From the NCBI GenBank assembly GCA_947034895.1, contig OX344762.1, forward strand, positions 44,620,760 to 44,684,759: a stretch of 64,000 nt of DNA, written 5' to 3'. This document shows positions 1-11,353 of this stretch, piece after piece (position 1 is the first letter of the stretch; every line of letters starts with the position of its first letter). Made by a program: the position numbers and the translations under genes. The notes under the pieces are model-generated. The model was not told where the DNA came from. It made no database searches and worked only from the letters and a program-made list of their open reading frames with translations. The stretch comes from Rhytidiadelphus loreus (taxonomy: Eukaryota; Streptophyta; Bryopsida; Hypnales; Hylocomiaceae).

Positions 1-421
1 ACTTCCTTGAGCCAGTGAATCATAGAGACGACTCTCTGTGAGCACTGCACACTCTCACCTCATTCTCACATTCTCATAATACCGCAGAAAATGTTTTAAG
101 ATGGAGCGTACACAGTCATGTGATCAATTCGACACGCCATGTGTGATAAGACTCATGTTGGGAGTCTACAAGATGTTCTATAAAACAGTTTGATTGCAGG
201 TGATAGACCTAGATGATGATTGATCCAAACTCAAGAAAAAACAACTTTCGTTCTAAAGCAACGGCTTGACTGAAAGACCCTTGGATTCAAATTAACCCGA
301 AACCAAGGTACTCAAAATAATAGCAAGGATAACTTTCAAACCCTAAATCATCTTCATACCAAAGGTGCATCCAAGATTAATTGAGTTGGATTGAAACAAC
401 AGGTCTCACTTTACAAGAGAA

Positions 422-1387
422 TCAGGACAGCCTCGATCGTTGCTTGAGCATTTCTAAAGACACATCCCACAATTTCGCGGCGTCTTCAGGGTTGATCGCA
501 TGAGGCCTGACGCCATCGCTGATTGCCTGCAATCCCACGCGAGACTCTACTGCCGATTCGTTGTTGTTCTCGAAGTATCGTCCGCCGACGCCTTCCACCA
601 GGGGGGACGCAGCCAACAACACTTGCGTAGAGGCTCCCTGTTCCACAGTTTTGTATACAATGGAGTCCAAGAATTTCTGCAATTCTGGGGTGAGTTTCAC
701 GTGTCGGGTCAAATTGGTCCGAATCGAGCCCGGGTGGCAGGCGTTCGAGGTGATGCCGTCCTTCGCCCACCGCTTGCTCGCTTCCACGGCGAACAGCACA
801 TTCGCCGTCTTCGACTGCGCGTAAGCCGCGAGGTCGTTGTAGCTCCGATTCTCGAAGTGGATGTCGTCGAACACAATTGGGGACCGGCCGTGACCGCGGG
901 AGCTCACGGAGACGATGCGTGCGTTCCCTGCTGCGGCGAGGGCGTCGTGGAGGCCGAGCGTGAGGTCGAAGTGACCCAGGTGGTTGGTGGCGAATTGCTG
1001 CTCCCATCCCTCGGGAGTTCGCGTCAACTCCGGGAGCGCCGCGATCCCGGCGTTGTTCACCAGGATGTGTAGCGGGCCTTTCCACGCTTTCGTGAACGCT
1101 GTGATAGATGCGTGGCTGTCGAGGTCTACGGGTGCCACGAACACGCTCTTGTTTCCCGTCGTTGCGGTGATGTCCGCGGCCATTCGCTTGCCAGCTTCGA
1201 CGTCGCGGACTGCGAGCGTGACCTCAGCTCCTGCAGAAGCGAGCGCGCGGGCTGTCTCGACGCCGAGGCCCGAGGAGGCTCCCGTGACGATGGCGCGTTT
1301 GCCTGTGAGGTCGATGCCTGCAAGCACATCGTCGGCGGTGGAGTCCGCGGTGAAGGGCGTGGTAATGAGGGCACTTATGGATGCCAT
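422..1387 (-). CDS. SDR1: short-chain dehydrogenase/reductase, bacterial-type, intronless
   Basis: An uninterrupted 321-residue ORF with an SDR Rossmann fold. The cofactor loop TGASSGLG lies near residue 40, followed by the NNAG structural motif, the VSVSS strand with the catalytic Ser, and YAQSK, the catalytic Tyr-xxx-Lys. An Arg after the second strand (AVRD) suggests NADP(H). The family oxidises or reduces alcohols and carbonyls; the substrate cannot be read from sequence and no targeting peptide is obvious. I chose the ATG at 1387 (MASIS) because it matches the starts of the other four copies; the reading frame continues upstream only through a TTG. It is the only copy on the minus strand, diverges most at its C-terminus (ends SRLS), and shares no flanking DNA with SDR2-4. 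The ORF is far richer in GC than the DNA around it. The SDR call is very sure, the substrate unknown. Confidence 0.93.
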   Translation of the reverse strand: MASISALITTPFTADSTADDVLAGIDLTGKRAIVTGASSGLGVETARALASAGAEVTLAVRDVEAGKRMAADITATTGNKSVFVAPVDLDSHASITAFTKAWKGPLHILVNNAGIAALPELTRTPEGWEQQFATNHLGHFDLTLGLHDALAAAGNARIVSVSSRGHGRSPIVFDDIHFENRSYNDLAAYAQSKTANVLFAVEASKRWAKDGITSNACHPGSIRTNLTRHVKLTPELQKFLDSIVYKTVEQGASTQVLLAASPLVEGVGGRYFENNNESAVESRVGLQAISDGVRPHAINPEDAAKLWDVSLEMLKQRSRLS

Positions 1388-1451
1388 GGCGCTCGCGTCC
1401 TTATTACTCAATCCCTGTGGCTATGGCCTTAACAATTTGACCACAAGCGTC

Positions 1452-1765
1452 GTAGAGTTAGCGATTTCTCGCGAATCTAGTTGAACAACTAGCATCTGCA
1501 CTCAGTTTTTTTAGAAATTGGGATACAATCAAGCCTAGTAGAGTTAGCCATTCCTCACGAATCGAGTGGATCAACTTGCATCCTGCGCACAACTTAACAA
1601 TTCAAGCAATTATAGGGATACAGTCAGTCCTCGTAGATCTAGTTAGCCATTCCTCACGACTCTAATTGAACAATTACCATCCTGTACTCATGAATCTTGG
1701 TGAACAACGTAGCTAGCAATCTGCACTCGAGAATTCAAGGAATTGGGACACAATCTGATCTCTTA
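1452..1765. repeat. Degenerate tandem repeat in the SDR1 promoter
   Basis: About three and a half units of 90-100 bp. Each has the core GTTAGCCATTCCTCACGA, then a GAACAA.TA.CATC.TGCACTC stretch, then AATTGGGATACAATC. They begin near 1452, 1540 and 1641, with a partial unit from about 1712. The array starts only some 65 bp upstream of the SDR1 start codon, so it probably contains or adjoins its promoter. Confidence 0.7.
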
Positions 1766-2100
1766 GAATTTGTACGTACTGTGCAAGAGATCCAATTCCA
1801 GTCAGCGCCAGAAACTCCATTTATGGCGTGCGATTTATTCCCGAAAGGATGGGCCTATTACCACTGCCTTGAACTTCAGAATGCTTCTCTGTATATGCTC
1901 CCGTTTTGTAACTGTTTATGAATGAAATTTTTTACAACTATTTTTGAAAGATGAAATCACATGCCTACTTTAAGTTGTGAAGTTTTAGATCTTTTCTTGA
2001 AAATTTGAAATTAGATTGAACTCTTAAAAGAAAATCCATATCAATAACAAAATAAACTTTTAAAATCTGAAATTTTTACCACATTTGTGTATTATAGTAT

Positions 2101-2417
2101 GAGCAATTTCGTTAAAATGGCAAAATTCTGCAACTTTGGTAGTTTTTGAAGTTCAAACTAGGTGGTCAAAAATGTACAAACATCCTAGATTTCTTACATC
2201 TATATCATTCCTAGATGTCTGAAATCTACATGAGTCATAGATGACACTTTCACAGTTCATATCATACGGTTTGAAATCTACACCTATCCTAGATTTTTTA
2301 AATCTATAAAAGTCCAACATTTTTTAAATCTATAACTGTCCTAGATGTCACTTTTATGCTTCAAAATGGGTGGTTTGAAAATGGCATACTAAATATTGCC
2401 ATTTTAATGAAATTCTC
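2101..2417. mobile_element. MITE, family with TIR ATTTCGTTAAAATGGC (copy 1)
   Basis: The left end reads GCAATTTCGTTAAAATGGCA and the right end, reverse-complemented, reads GAATTTCATTAAAATGGCA, so about 25 bp of terminal inverted repeat bound a 317-bp non-coding element. The interior repeats a CCTAGATTT..AAATCTA motif several times. It shares termini with the elements at 4907-5042 and 5158-5400. No target-site duplication could be assigned. Confidence 0.65.
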
Positions 2418-2796
2418 CATATCTTTTTTGTTTTCATCTTATAATTTAATTGCATATGAATGAAAAAGCAAAAAATAGCATTAAATTTTTTTTCTCCAGA
2501 ACTAGCAAACCATCTCCCTAAAGTGACATTTGTAATGAGATTGATAATTTGAAAGAAAGAAAAATAAAATTTAAACTTCTAAATCTTTGACACTTGTACA
2601 CAATATTTGACAGTTGAGCTAGTCACGGGTTCTAGAGGGACATGTGCTTAGAAAAGCAGAACATTAAAGGTGGTCATACAAAGTGGGTCTTGTAGGGTGA
2701 ATTATGAGTTCTACAAGGAAATTGTAAAAAAAAAAGGCAGCCGTGTTAAATCTATGTTCGACACAGCTAGAGTATTCTAGGTCATTGCTGTTTCGA

Positions 2797-3195
2797 GGCC
2801 ACATGATTCAAAGCAGCAGCGAGTATCAAGCATTCAAACGGCGAAGGAAGTTCGACAGGAAGGTCCCTATGAACGGGACCGTCAAAATCATAGATTGGCC
2901 TCCAAGCAACTCTCACTTCTAAATACTGTGTGAGTCGATCTCCAGTCGTGTAGTACACGTCGACTGTGCAAGTAGCTTCAGTTGAAATCCCCAGAAGTCA
3001 GAGGAGATTCACAGCAACTGTGGAAGGATTTAAGAAAAAAATTTGAGGCATTCTCACACCACCCAGCTTTGCAGGAAAAGTAGAGAATTCACACTGCACA
3101 CTGCTGTGATCTCTTGAATTCGTGTGAATTTGCATCAATCTTCTGCACTCAGAGTGCCATTGTCCACGCCATATATAATTGCGAAGAGGAGCGCC
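2797..3195 (+). promoter_or_regulatory. SDR2 promoter and leader
   Basis: This stretch is conserved upstream of SDR2, SDR3 and SDR4. Landmarks are GGAAGTTCGACAGGAA, then CAAGCAACTCTCACTT, then a TATA-like box at 2919-2926 (CTAAATAC), then TTTGCAGGAAAAGTAGAGAATT about 110 bp before the ATG. In SDR4 the box is a proper TATAAATA, so here it carries a T to C change at the key position. The role as promoter is inferred from position and conservation. Confidence 0.6.
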
Positions 3196-4155
3196 ATGAC
3201 TTCCCCTACCACTCGCATTACGACGCCCTTCAACGCGACCTCCACCACAGACGATGTGCTTGCAGATGTCGACCTCACAGGAAAACGCGTCGTCGTCACG
3301 GGAGCCTCCTCGGGACTCGGCGTCGAGACTGCACGCGCGCTCGCTTCCGCAGGAGCCGAGGTCACGCTAGCAGTCCGCGACACTGAAGCTGGCAAGCGAA
3401 TCGCCAAAGACATCACCTCCAAAACGGGCAACAAGAACGTGTTCGTCGCGCCGCTCGACCTCAACAGCCACGCATCCATCACGGCGTTCACGAAAGCATG
3501 GAAAGGCCCGTTGCACATACTGGTGAACAACGCCGGGATCGCGGCGCTCCCGGAGCTCACACTCACCCCCGAGGGATGGGAGCAGCAATTCGCCACCAAC
3601 CACCTGGGCCACTTCGAGCTCGCCCTCGGCCTCCACGATGCCCTCGCTGCAGCGGGGAACGCGCGCATCGTCTCTGTGAGCTCCTGTGGCCACCACCGGT
3701 CCCCAGTTGTGTTCGACGACATCCACTTCGAGAACCGGAGCTACAACGACTTCGTGGCTTACGCGCAGTCGAAGACGGCGAATGTGCTGTTCGCCGTGGA
3801 AGCGAGCAGGCGGTGGGCGAAGGACGGCATCACCGCGAACGCTTGTCACCCGGGTTTCATTCGCACCAACGTGCTGCGGTACATGAAACCCACCCTGGAG
3901 GTACAGAAACAGTTCGACGCCCTGGATTGGAAAACAATGGACCGTGGTGCGTCCACACAAGTGTTGTTGGCTGCGTCCCCCCTGGTGGAAGACGTCCGCG
4001 GGCGCTACTTCGAGGACAACAACGAAGCGGAAGTTGTTCCCGGCGTGGGAATGCAGTCTGCGGACGGGGTCAGGCCCTACGCGATCGACGCCGACGAAGC
4101 CGCTCGTCTCTGGGATGTTTCTGTGGAGATGCTCAAGCAACGAACGGCAATCTGA
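3196..4155 (+). CDS. SDR2: short-chain dehydrogenase/reductase, bacterial-type, intronless
   Basis: 319 residues from the ATG at 3196 (MTSPTTRIT); the frame is open further upstream only through a GTG and the other copies begin at this same ATG. TGASSGLG is at residues 35-42, NNAG at 111-114, the catalytic Ser near 162-163, Tyr189 and Lys193 in YAQSK, and HPG at 218-220. All catalytic residues are present, so it should be active. The VSSCGHHRSP loop and the KDITSKTGNK segment distinguish it from SDR3 and SDR4. It shares promoter and leader with SDR3 and SDR4, so similar regulation is likely. A long antisense ORF over the same bases is a by-product of the GC-rich codons. Confidence 0.94.
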   Translation: MTSPTTRITTPFNATSTTDDVLADVDLTGKRVVVTGASSGLGVETARALASAGAEVTLAVRDTEAGKRIAKDITSKTGNKNVFVAPLDLNSHASITAFTKAWKGPLHILVNNAGIAALPELTLTPEGWEQQFATNHLGHFELALGLHDALAAAGNARIVSVSSCGHHRSPVVFDDIHFENRSYNDFVAYAQSKTANVLFAVEASRRWAKDGITANACHPGFIRTNVLRYMKPTLEVQKQFDALDWKTMDRGASTQVLLAASPLVEDVRGRYFEDNNEAEVVPGVGMQSADGVRPYAIDADEAARLWDVSVEMLKQRTAI

Positions 4156-4906
4156 TTCTACTCAGGAAACACCCAAGTGGTGCTGCACTCGTCTCGGAAA
4201 GAATTGTTAACTCCGACCTTTGGTCCCGGCGTGTGAAGAGTCTGCTGGGATGGTTTCATGAACTTGGTCTTGTGGGCCTAGATTGTGAATGCCACGAATT
4301 CTCTTGGAATTTGGACCTGTTATTCTACTGGAATTTAATGCAACGTGGGTGTTTACATGAGGGTCATTTAACTCTTCGTCACTACGATTAGTATGTCAGT
4401 GAACTTCGATGTGAAATTTGGAACTGGGTGCAGACATGCAGTCGGATGGAGATAGCTTAATAGTTTGGAAGCTGTCCCTGCCGTCCGTTAAGGATTATTT
4501 TCTATACTTACTTTTGGGATGCAGACAGCTTATTTTCCCTGCAATTAGTATGCGGATGGATTCTGAAGGCAAGAACGTGCGGTGATGTGGCTTGCACAGA
4601 TTGCAATTGAATTAATGGAAACCTCTGTTTTTAGCAATTACATTCTCATTCTATTCCCAAAACCCAATTCCAAACCATTTGTGAAAGAGATTTGTGACAG
4701 AGACGATATGAGACCCCCCAATGATTCATGATTCAAGGCAGCTAGATCATGCTTATTCCAAGCTGCACGGTGGCGCAAATGAATCATTCGAAGTTCATGT
4801 ACTACGAATTAATGACGAAACTGTAGCGTACTTGATCGGGTTCATCTTCCCACAAATTCTGTATTACACTTCGCCACTGGCGTTCTCGCTGGAAATTGCA
4901 TCAAAC

Positions 4907-5042
4907 GGATATTTCGTTAAAATGGCAATATTCCACTAACTTGGCACTTTTAGGTTTAGACCGTGTGGTCTGAAATCTATACCAGTTTTAGAAAATGAAT
5001 GGAAAAATGGCAGAAGAATACCGCTATTTTAACATAATATCC
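4907..5042. mobile_element. MITE inserted in the SDR2 3' flank (copy 2 of the TTAAAATGGC family)
   Basis: A 136-bp element. The left terminus GGATATTTCGTTAAAATGGC is mirrored by a right terminus that, reverse-complemented, reads GGATATTATGTTAAAATAGC. The duplicated segment downstream of SDR3 lacks it: the uninterrupted site is at about 19724-19728. The interior contains TAGACCGTGTGGTCT, the palindromic core that forms the array at 56 kb. Confidence 0.72.
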
Positions 5043-5157
5043 ATTATCAATTGTTGAGATAAGGAGCTCTCGGGAGTATCTCCGACCATTGCCAATTTGT
5101 TCCAGGCCGGGTGACCCAGGCCCGCCGAATGTTCTCCCGCGCCCTGCTTTGCCGAAA

Positions 5158-5400
5158 TGGTCAATTTCGTTAAAATGGCGGTATTCCACACGCCATTTTA
5201 ATGGAATATCTTCTACAAAAGAGAATAAGTGTGTTGCAATAGGGTCATACATGTGCCAATTTTATGCCTAGCACATTCAAATCACTCCTAGTTCACGCAT
5301 TTCCACTCCCCTTGGACAATCTTTCCATTGTTTTCATTCTTTCAATGGTTTTGTTTTTTGCCATTTTAATGGAATATCGCCATTTTAATTAAATTGACCA
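5158..5400. mobile_element. MITE with 30-bp terminal inverted repeats (copy 3)
   Basis: A 243-bp non-coding element. It starts TGGTCAATTTCGTTAAAATG and ends with the inverse of TGGTCAATTTAATTAAAATG; about 30 bp match with few differences. It marks the point where homology between the SDR2 and SDR3 3' flanks is lost. A second internal pair of TTAAAATGGC motifs suggests a nested or duplicated end. Confidence 0.75.
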
Positions 5401-7979
5401 TTTATTCTGTTTTGTTGATCTTTCTCCAACCACCATTTTCTGAAAGCGAAACCTTTTATGCAGGCTCTCACGTTTTCTCTATCAAGGTGAATTATATGGA
5501 GTTCCTTGCATCTCGAAGCGTCGTGTTTCAAGAATTGCAACGGGCGTCCAGGTGGAGAATGTGGAATTAGCTTGAAGACATTAGAGAAAAAACGGACTCG
5601 TCAGAAGGCTACCAAGATTGAAGGGCTTTAGAGGACTCACAGATTACATTTATTTCTTCCTTTCCAAAACTAATCCCCTATTTCTGCTCACCATTGGTAG
5701 GGGGGGTGATGAGTGCATACAGATAGTAAACGCAATTCTATTGGGTAGTACACCCGCATTGCCAAGCCGTTGGTACAAAAGGATTCATATTTAAATGGAG
5801 AAGAGTCCCGCTCTTTACTGTTTTTTATTTGAAGAAATGTGCTTTTTATGATCACTCAGTCACAATCACGACAAAAGAGGAGCAAGCTATCCAAAGTTGG
5901 TTAGCACAAGAATACAACAGTGATAGTCATGATTGGATTTGAAGACCTGAAAGAATAAAGAATTCTTGTTTTAAAATATACTAAATAATGCTTTGTGGGA
6001 TGACATTCAAGAGTCCTCCCTGACATAATAGGAGAAAGATATTAAACAATATATATTGTTGTCCGGTAACAAAAGTCAGACAAGGTAGTGATAGATTTAT
6101 GTCAAAATTTATGTTCTATAACTAGCTCTAGTAGCCCATTTACAGTAGCTCATTGTATCACTGCCTTGCGGCCCAATAGAGACCTAGCTTTTTCTCTAAT
6201 GCTAGTTGTTTACCTTTAGAGTGGAAGTTTCTCTTTGGTCAATAGTAATTATTTAACATGTCTAATTTCTCTCATGAAACGCTTGTCTTGATTATTTTGT
6301 AACTACGCTTCCCCTTAGCTTTCCCTGCAATGTTGTGTACATCCTTTGCGAAATCATCTATGATGAATAGTTCTATGGTTTGGAATATTGATATCCTTAT
6401 GAATTTCAATCACTTGCGACCATGATTTTTGCATCTATTAAATTTCTGATAGGGAAGGACTTCATTTGTAAATATTCAAATTGGAAGTCATGTCTTATCA
6501 TTTATGGTTCATACATGTTTTGTTGGTGGACAATTCTTTTGAGAGGTTCTATTTCTCCATTTTGGATCAAGTGCTCATCTACCACCAATATATCATGCAT
6601 TATGCAATTAAAGTAGAAGACCTTATTGTGGCTACATATTGGAGTTTTCCTAGAAGTCATCTTTATATTGACTTTACATCTTCACTTTCATTTCATGTTC
6701 TAAATGTATGTGTTGAAAACAAAATGAAGTATTCCTATCCTTGAAGAATAATTGCACCCCTTGCAAATTCAAATATTCAAATTACATCAATCATTGGAGT
6801 TACAAACAAGAGATTTAGAGATTAAAAGGTAAAAATCAATTTCCACCTTATTCCATCTTGAATTTGTAATTAAGCATTGGAGTTGCAAAACAATATATAT
6901 GAAGGTTGGAAGATGAAGCATGTGTCAAACTCTTATTTGGTTCTTGGTGAAAATTTGAGTTTTGCAAATGTTTTCACCTTTTAAAAGTGATTTTGTTGCT
7001 TCAAGCCAATAGCAATCCCAAGATCTTATGTCTTTAAATTATGCTATATTCATTATCTTCATTATTTTTTTGGTTGATTCACTCATAGGGTCTTTTGGTT
7101 AAATTGTTCAAGTACATCTTCCAAAAATTTCTAATTAAACAACCTTATCAAATGCAAAACCATGATACATGAATTTCAAAATCAAGGTTTTTTAAATCCA
7201 TCCTAATGATGATCTCTCAAATGTATAATAGAAATAGTATCCATATCTTGAAACCCAACAAACAAAATCCCATTGAAAAAATAAGTTAAAAATACAAGCA
7301 ATTTTCTAAATAATAAATGCTTCAAATTCATTCTTGATTATTATGCTACTCACAAATCTACAAAATTAGGTCTACAAATGTTTTTGCTATCTTTATGGTC
7401 TATGCTTTGACTCCCAACAAGGAATTGACTTTTGATTTAAATATGGATTGCAATTTGAAGAATGGATTGGTTTGGATATTGACTAATCAATTCATTTGAA
7501 GGTGACTTGTGCACTTGAAGAAAACTTGGTATTTAAAATAATCCCAATTCTTTGAGTGCTCAATCGTTTTTCATTTCTTCATAGTGTACAATCAAGGAGG
7601 GATCACATGGTCCTTGTGTCAAAAACAAATAGATAAATTGTCATTAACAAATTGTACCTCAAGCTATCAATTTGAGTAGCAACCAAATCAAGCTTCCTCA
7701 CATTCATTATTAGCTTAGCAACTATCCAAAGCAAAGGCTTCAACTTGGTCCAAAACCAACAAGCGATCACAAATGCAAATGTAATTCTGGTTTGAAATCC
7801 AAGAGGTAAATTTATGTCATATCACTTTCGTTTTTACCAAGGTTCAAAAGAATGATAAAAGTAGACTTTCTGATCTCCTCTCTAAGGAGACGTGTAAATC
7901 AAGAGCACGAGACAAGAAAACCAAAGAATGATTTAAATCAATCAATAATTAGAATTTCCTAGGAATATTCTCAAGTTTT
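5401..7979. other. Gene-free AT-rich stretch between SDR2 and the MTHFR-like gene
   Basis: I see no ORF with coding character, no RNA gene and no clear transposon end here. Short open frames around 6422-6744 have no recognisable motif and the base composition of the surrounding spacer. Confidence 0.6.
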
Positions 7980-10900
7980 CTATAACTTGCATTCTTCAAC
8001 CAACTTCTGGTATTGTCTCCAACCAGCCTGTGTGACAGGCATTACGTGGATTCCAGCCACACCTACAATGCACACCCAAATCAAAAAACTATCAATGGAT
8101 GATTTAAGTTTGAAGGATATACCTAGCAAAAAGCAACAAACTTCAATGTTGAAAGTGCTGGCACCCCTAAATACCAAGTTAAAAAAAAAAAAAAAAAAAC
8201 ATTGGGAAGTTGATAGTCAATCATAGTAGCTCTCAAAAAAACTCTTAGCACACTTGAGCACTGGAGGTTATTTAAGGCATGAGCAGTGTGTAGCATTAGT
8301 GGGATATACAAGTCAAATACACTATAAATCTACAAGATTTTTTTTGAAGAGGATGGAGATTTTTTGGATTGTTGGACAAGCTTAAAGGGACTGAATTTCA
8401 ACTATTCTACACCTCATAATCATTAGCCAAACCGAATAAATACACATGGACAAAATATGAAATGTGTGCAAAATATGGAACATTAAACTCACCAGGTAGA
8501 TTTTTGATAGTCTTGATTAGTTGGACACTCTCCTCATAACAATATCTAGCAAAGGCAACCGAATCACCAGCATGTTCAGACTCTATTCTCCTCCATCGAG
8601 CTTTCATTGCATCCGCTTCCTTTCCTGCAAAGGACAACAACAACCTAACTTGAGCAAAGCATACATTCTTGTAGTGGGACATTACTCAGATAATTAAGGT
8701 GCCGGTTTGTATATAGTAATACTAAAAACCAATATACTATTTGAATTCATAAAAATCTACTAACCTCACAGAAGACACCCCCAATAGATTCATATGGTCA
8801 TCATGTTCAGTTATTAGTGTGTGATGGTAATGGTGTTGTCTTATTGTTAGTGTGATGTCAGTCATTGGAATTCAGTTGATATTACATCGGTAGCTATTAA
8901 GTTAAGATGAAGCCAAAGATAATTTATCACAACTTTAAAATTAAATTAAGAAGCCACCTTCAAATGCTATCTACAAATGGATTTGAAACTATGAGAAAAA
9001 CCTGATGCTCCAGTCAGTTCAATCCAGAATGCGTAGTTTCGGGATGAAGACAACAAAGGAAGACCGACAATCACTCGTGCTGCCTTCGTTAACCTGATAA
9101 CCAGGAATGTGAAAAAATGATGAAAAACTTCACATAGAATCAAGTAGATCTCTCCACATATGGCATCCTAATTCATTAAGGGCAACGCCTAAACAGAGAG
9201 AGCCAGCAAATATGGAACAAGTATGTTTCCCCCAACGATATCCTCATGGACACAATTTAGAAAGAAATAAAATAAAATGAATACCATATAATCGGAAATT
9301 AAACCCACACGCTGGTGCTTTATAAAAGATTGAAGCAACAGGGGGGCAAGTGCAAATCTCTAGAGCATCTCATTTTATCCGTAGAAGGATCATGTCTAAG
9401 AAGCCATACCCTTTATGTTCGGCTTTTCTCCACCACTCTGCAAAACATTCAGGCAGTAAGGGAGGTTGCACAATAACAGCTTCTGCACCTGCATTTATCT
9501 GTTATTAAGAGCGATTTGTCAGTGAACCTTGTGCAATATGTAACTACAAAGTTAAGGTCACCATGCCCAGTATCAGATGAACCAGCATGCAAGATCTCTC
9601 TGAAGAAATGTTGCTTACAGAAAATACAATGAACATCCGAATAGCTCATCCATGGTACTCTATAAAATTCTAAAAATAAAGAACATAAACCTGTACAATT
9701 TTATATAACTGCCTTCCGTAATTACATCAGTGTCGCCAAATATCAAAGATCAACGACAAAATTTATTACGCCCCACAGATTATAGTACATTAAGACAAAA
9801 AAAAAAGAGAATTTAATGCACAATCAGAAAGAAAGAAACCTTTTTTTCAAGACGTTCGATTGAATTGATGAGGGGATTCTCCACACACCAAAGCTGCAGT
9901 CCTTGCACAGTAAACCAAACCATACACTAAGCTTGTCAGCAGCAGTAAGACATTGGCACTCCTGAACTTGTATTATCACACGCCATGTAAACAGAAATTT
10001 GTTTCAAGTAAAATTACCAGGAGATAAAAGGCCACTCTTTCGTAACTGATGTGCTGCCTTTAACAATGCAAATGAATTTGCTGGAAGCAGCTGGTTGGCA
10101 AACCAAACTCTTCTTAAGGGGTGTCCTGTCCAAGTCCCAATTACAAGCCATTACGAAAAATATTTGGACATGAAAAGCCTCTTTCCAACTCTACATAAGA
10201 ACGCTCAATCAAATTGCACATAATGAGTTTCCACAAGAGTAACCTGCTAAGCCCCTGTAGAGTATTACAGTCTAACAAGTATTTGGATTTCTGCCTCCTC
10301 GTTGGAATAACACCTCAGTACTTAACGTTTCAAATAAAGCGTAACAACCTCAGTACCCAGCGTTTCAAATAAAGCGTAACATCGTTAGCAACTCTAAACC
10401 CTAAAACCGCACAAACCACGTATTTAAGTTCCATTAACTAGTAGGAAGTTAACGAACCTATTGTCTACCTGCACTTGCAAGGTAACTTATGAGGAGTTAG
10501 GCAATTAGGCTTTCAAGTTAGGTGACTAATGCTATTTGGTTGGCGCAGGCGGAATTTGCATTCCACATCATTGTTATAGACAAAGTTAGTGTACTTCAAA
10601 ATCGGAGAGTTAACCTGTGGAAATGTAAGTAAACTCATTGCAAGTTAGTTAGCAAGAGCTAGCACCTAAACCTTAAACCCTAATTCCAATTAGCTAATTT
10701 TCTCGTTCCACACAGCTAATTTGAGCATTACCTCCGGATAGCAGAAGCAGCGAGCCTCCATATCCTCCGACCTCGATATCGTGGGAAGCTTTCATCATAC
10801 GTTCTTGCAGCTCTGGGAGCGCTCTTGTTTGAGCAGCAACCGTTCTCACTTGCCAACAATTGAAGCCTTGTAAAGCCCCAGAACCCGATTGTCCATCCGA

Positions 10901-11353
10901 AGATGCCTCAAAAGCTGATAGCTCCTTTGTTGAAGCCTTTGCCCTCAAACTTGGTAAAAGATGTGTCAACTCTAAATCGCGAAAGAATTGGACAAGGGAA
11001 GCTTTGATCGGCAAGTCCGGAGTTACGACTCCATTGATCGTTTCCAGCGAAGTACCTATGGAAGTCTGCAAACAGGCCAATTTCGACAGGCCAATTTCGA
11101 CACACAACACAATGCAGAGCAATCAGCGGCAACATTGAAATCCTACAGAATACACAATCTTTGAAAGAATTCTGAAAGTTTCAATCACGTACCCAAAGAT
11201 TCAAGCCCTAGAAAAGAAAAGCTAGAGAAAAAGAGATGGGAATCGCACCTGGAGAAATGAGAGAGAGGTTGAGGACGAAGCAGCAGGAAGCTCCAAAAGA
11301 CGAACGAAAGCTTGGTGCTCAAAGAGCGACGAGCGAGCGCCCGCAATGGCCAT
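7980..11353 (-). CDS. Methylenetetrahydrofolate-reductase-like barrel protein, 8 exons
   Basis: Spliced model on the minus strand: 11249-11353, 10732-11065, 10018-10125, 9840-9901, 9410-9498, 9002-9093, 8493-8624, 7980-8062. Every junction is GT-AG and frame is kept, giving 334 residues, close to a single-domain bacterial MTHFR. Features that recall MTHFR are a GGSLLLLSGG strand where the family has its LRGDPP loop, LWCVENPLINSIERL, the strand KINAGAEAVIVQPPL near residues 203-217 (family: K..AGAD..ITQ), ARVIVGLPLLSS, and the C-terminal strand GVAGIHVMPV. The catalytic glutamate segment of true MTHFR near the N-terminus is not evident, so folate activity is doubtful. No obvious transit peptide is seen. 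Intron 7 contains a 19-base A run at 8181-8199. The exon model is firm, the family assignment moderate. Confidence 0.6.

Larger units (their letters stand above)
2578..5157 (+). repeat. Duplicated SDR cassette, copy A (promoter, SDR2, 3' flank)
   Basis: Non-coding DNA on both sides of SDR2 is recognisably the same as around SDR3 (about 17556-19785). The shared 5' part starts at CTTTGACACTTGTACA, also found near SDR4 at 21308, and runs to the ATG. The shared 3' part includes GTGTGAAGAGTCTGCTGGGA, a CATTTGTGAAAGAGATTTGT block and the GATTCATGATTCAAGGCAGC block. Copy A carries extra DNA, including a MITE at 4907-5042, and homology stops at the next MITE at 5158. Confidence 0.85.

Noticed and set aside
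486..1085. Long alternative-frame ORFs overlapping SDR1 (486-1085 and 500-1072)
   Set aside because: They overlap an intact SDR gene and arise from GC-rich codons; the translations are rich in Arg and Pro and lack motifs.
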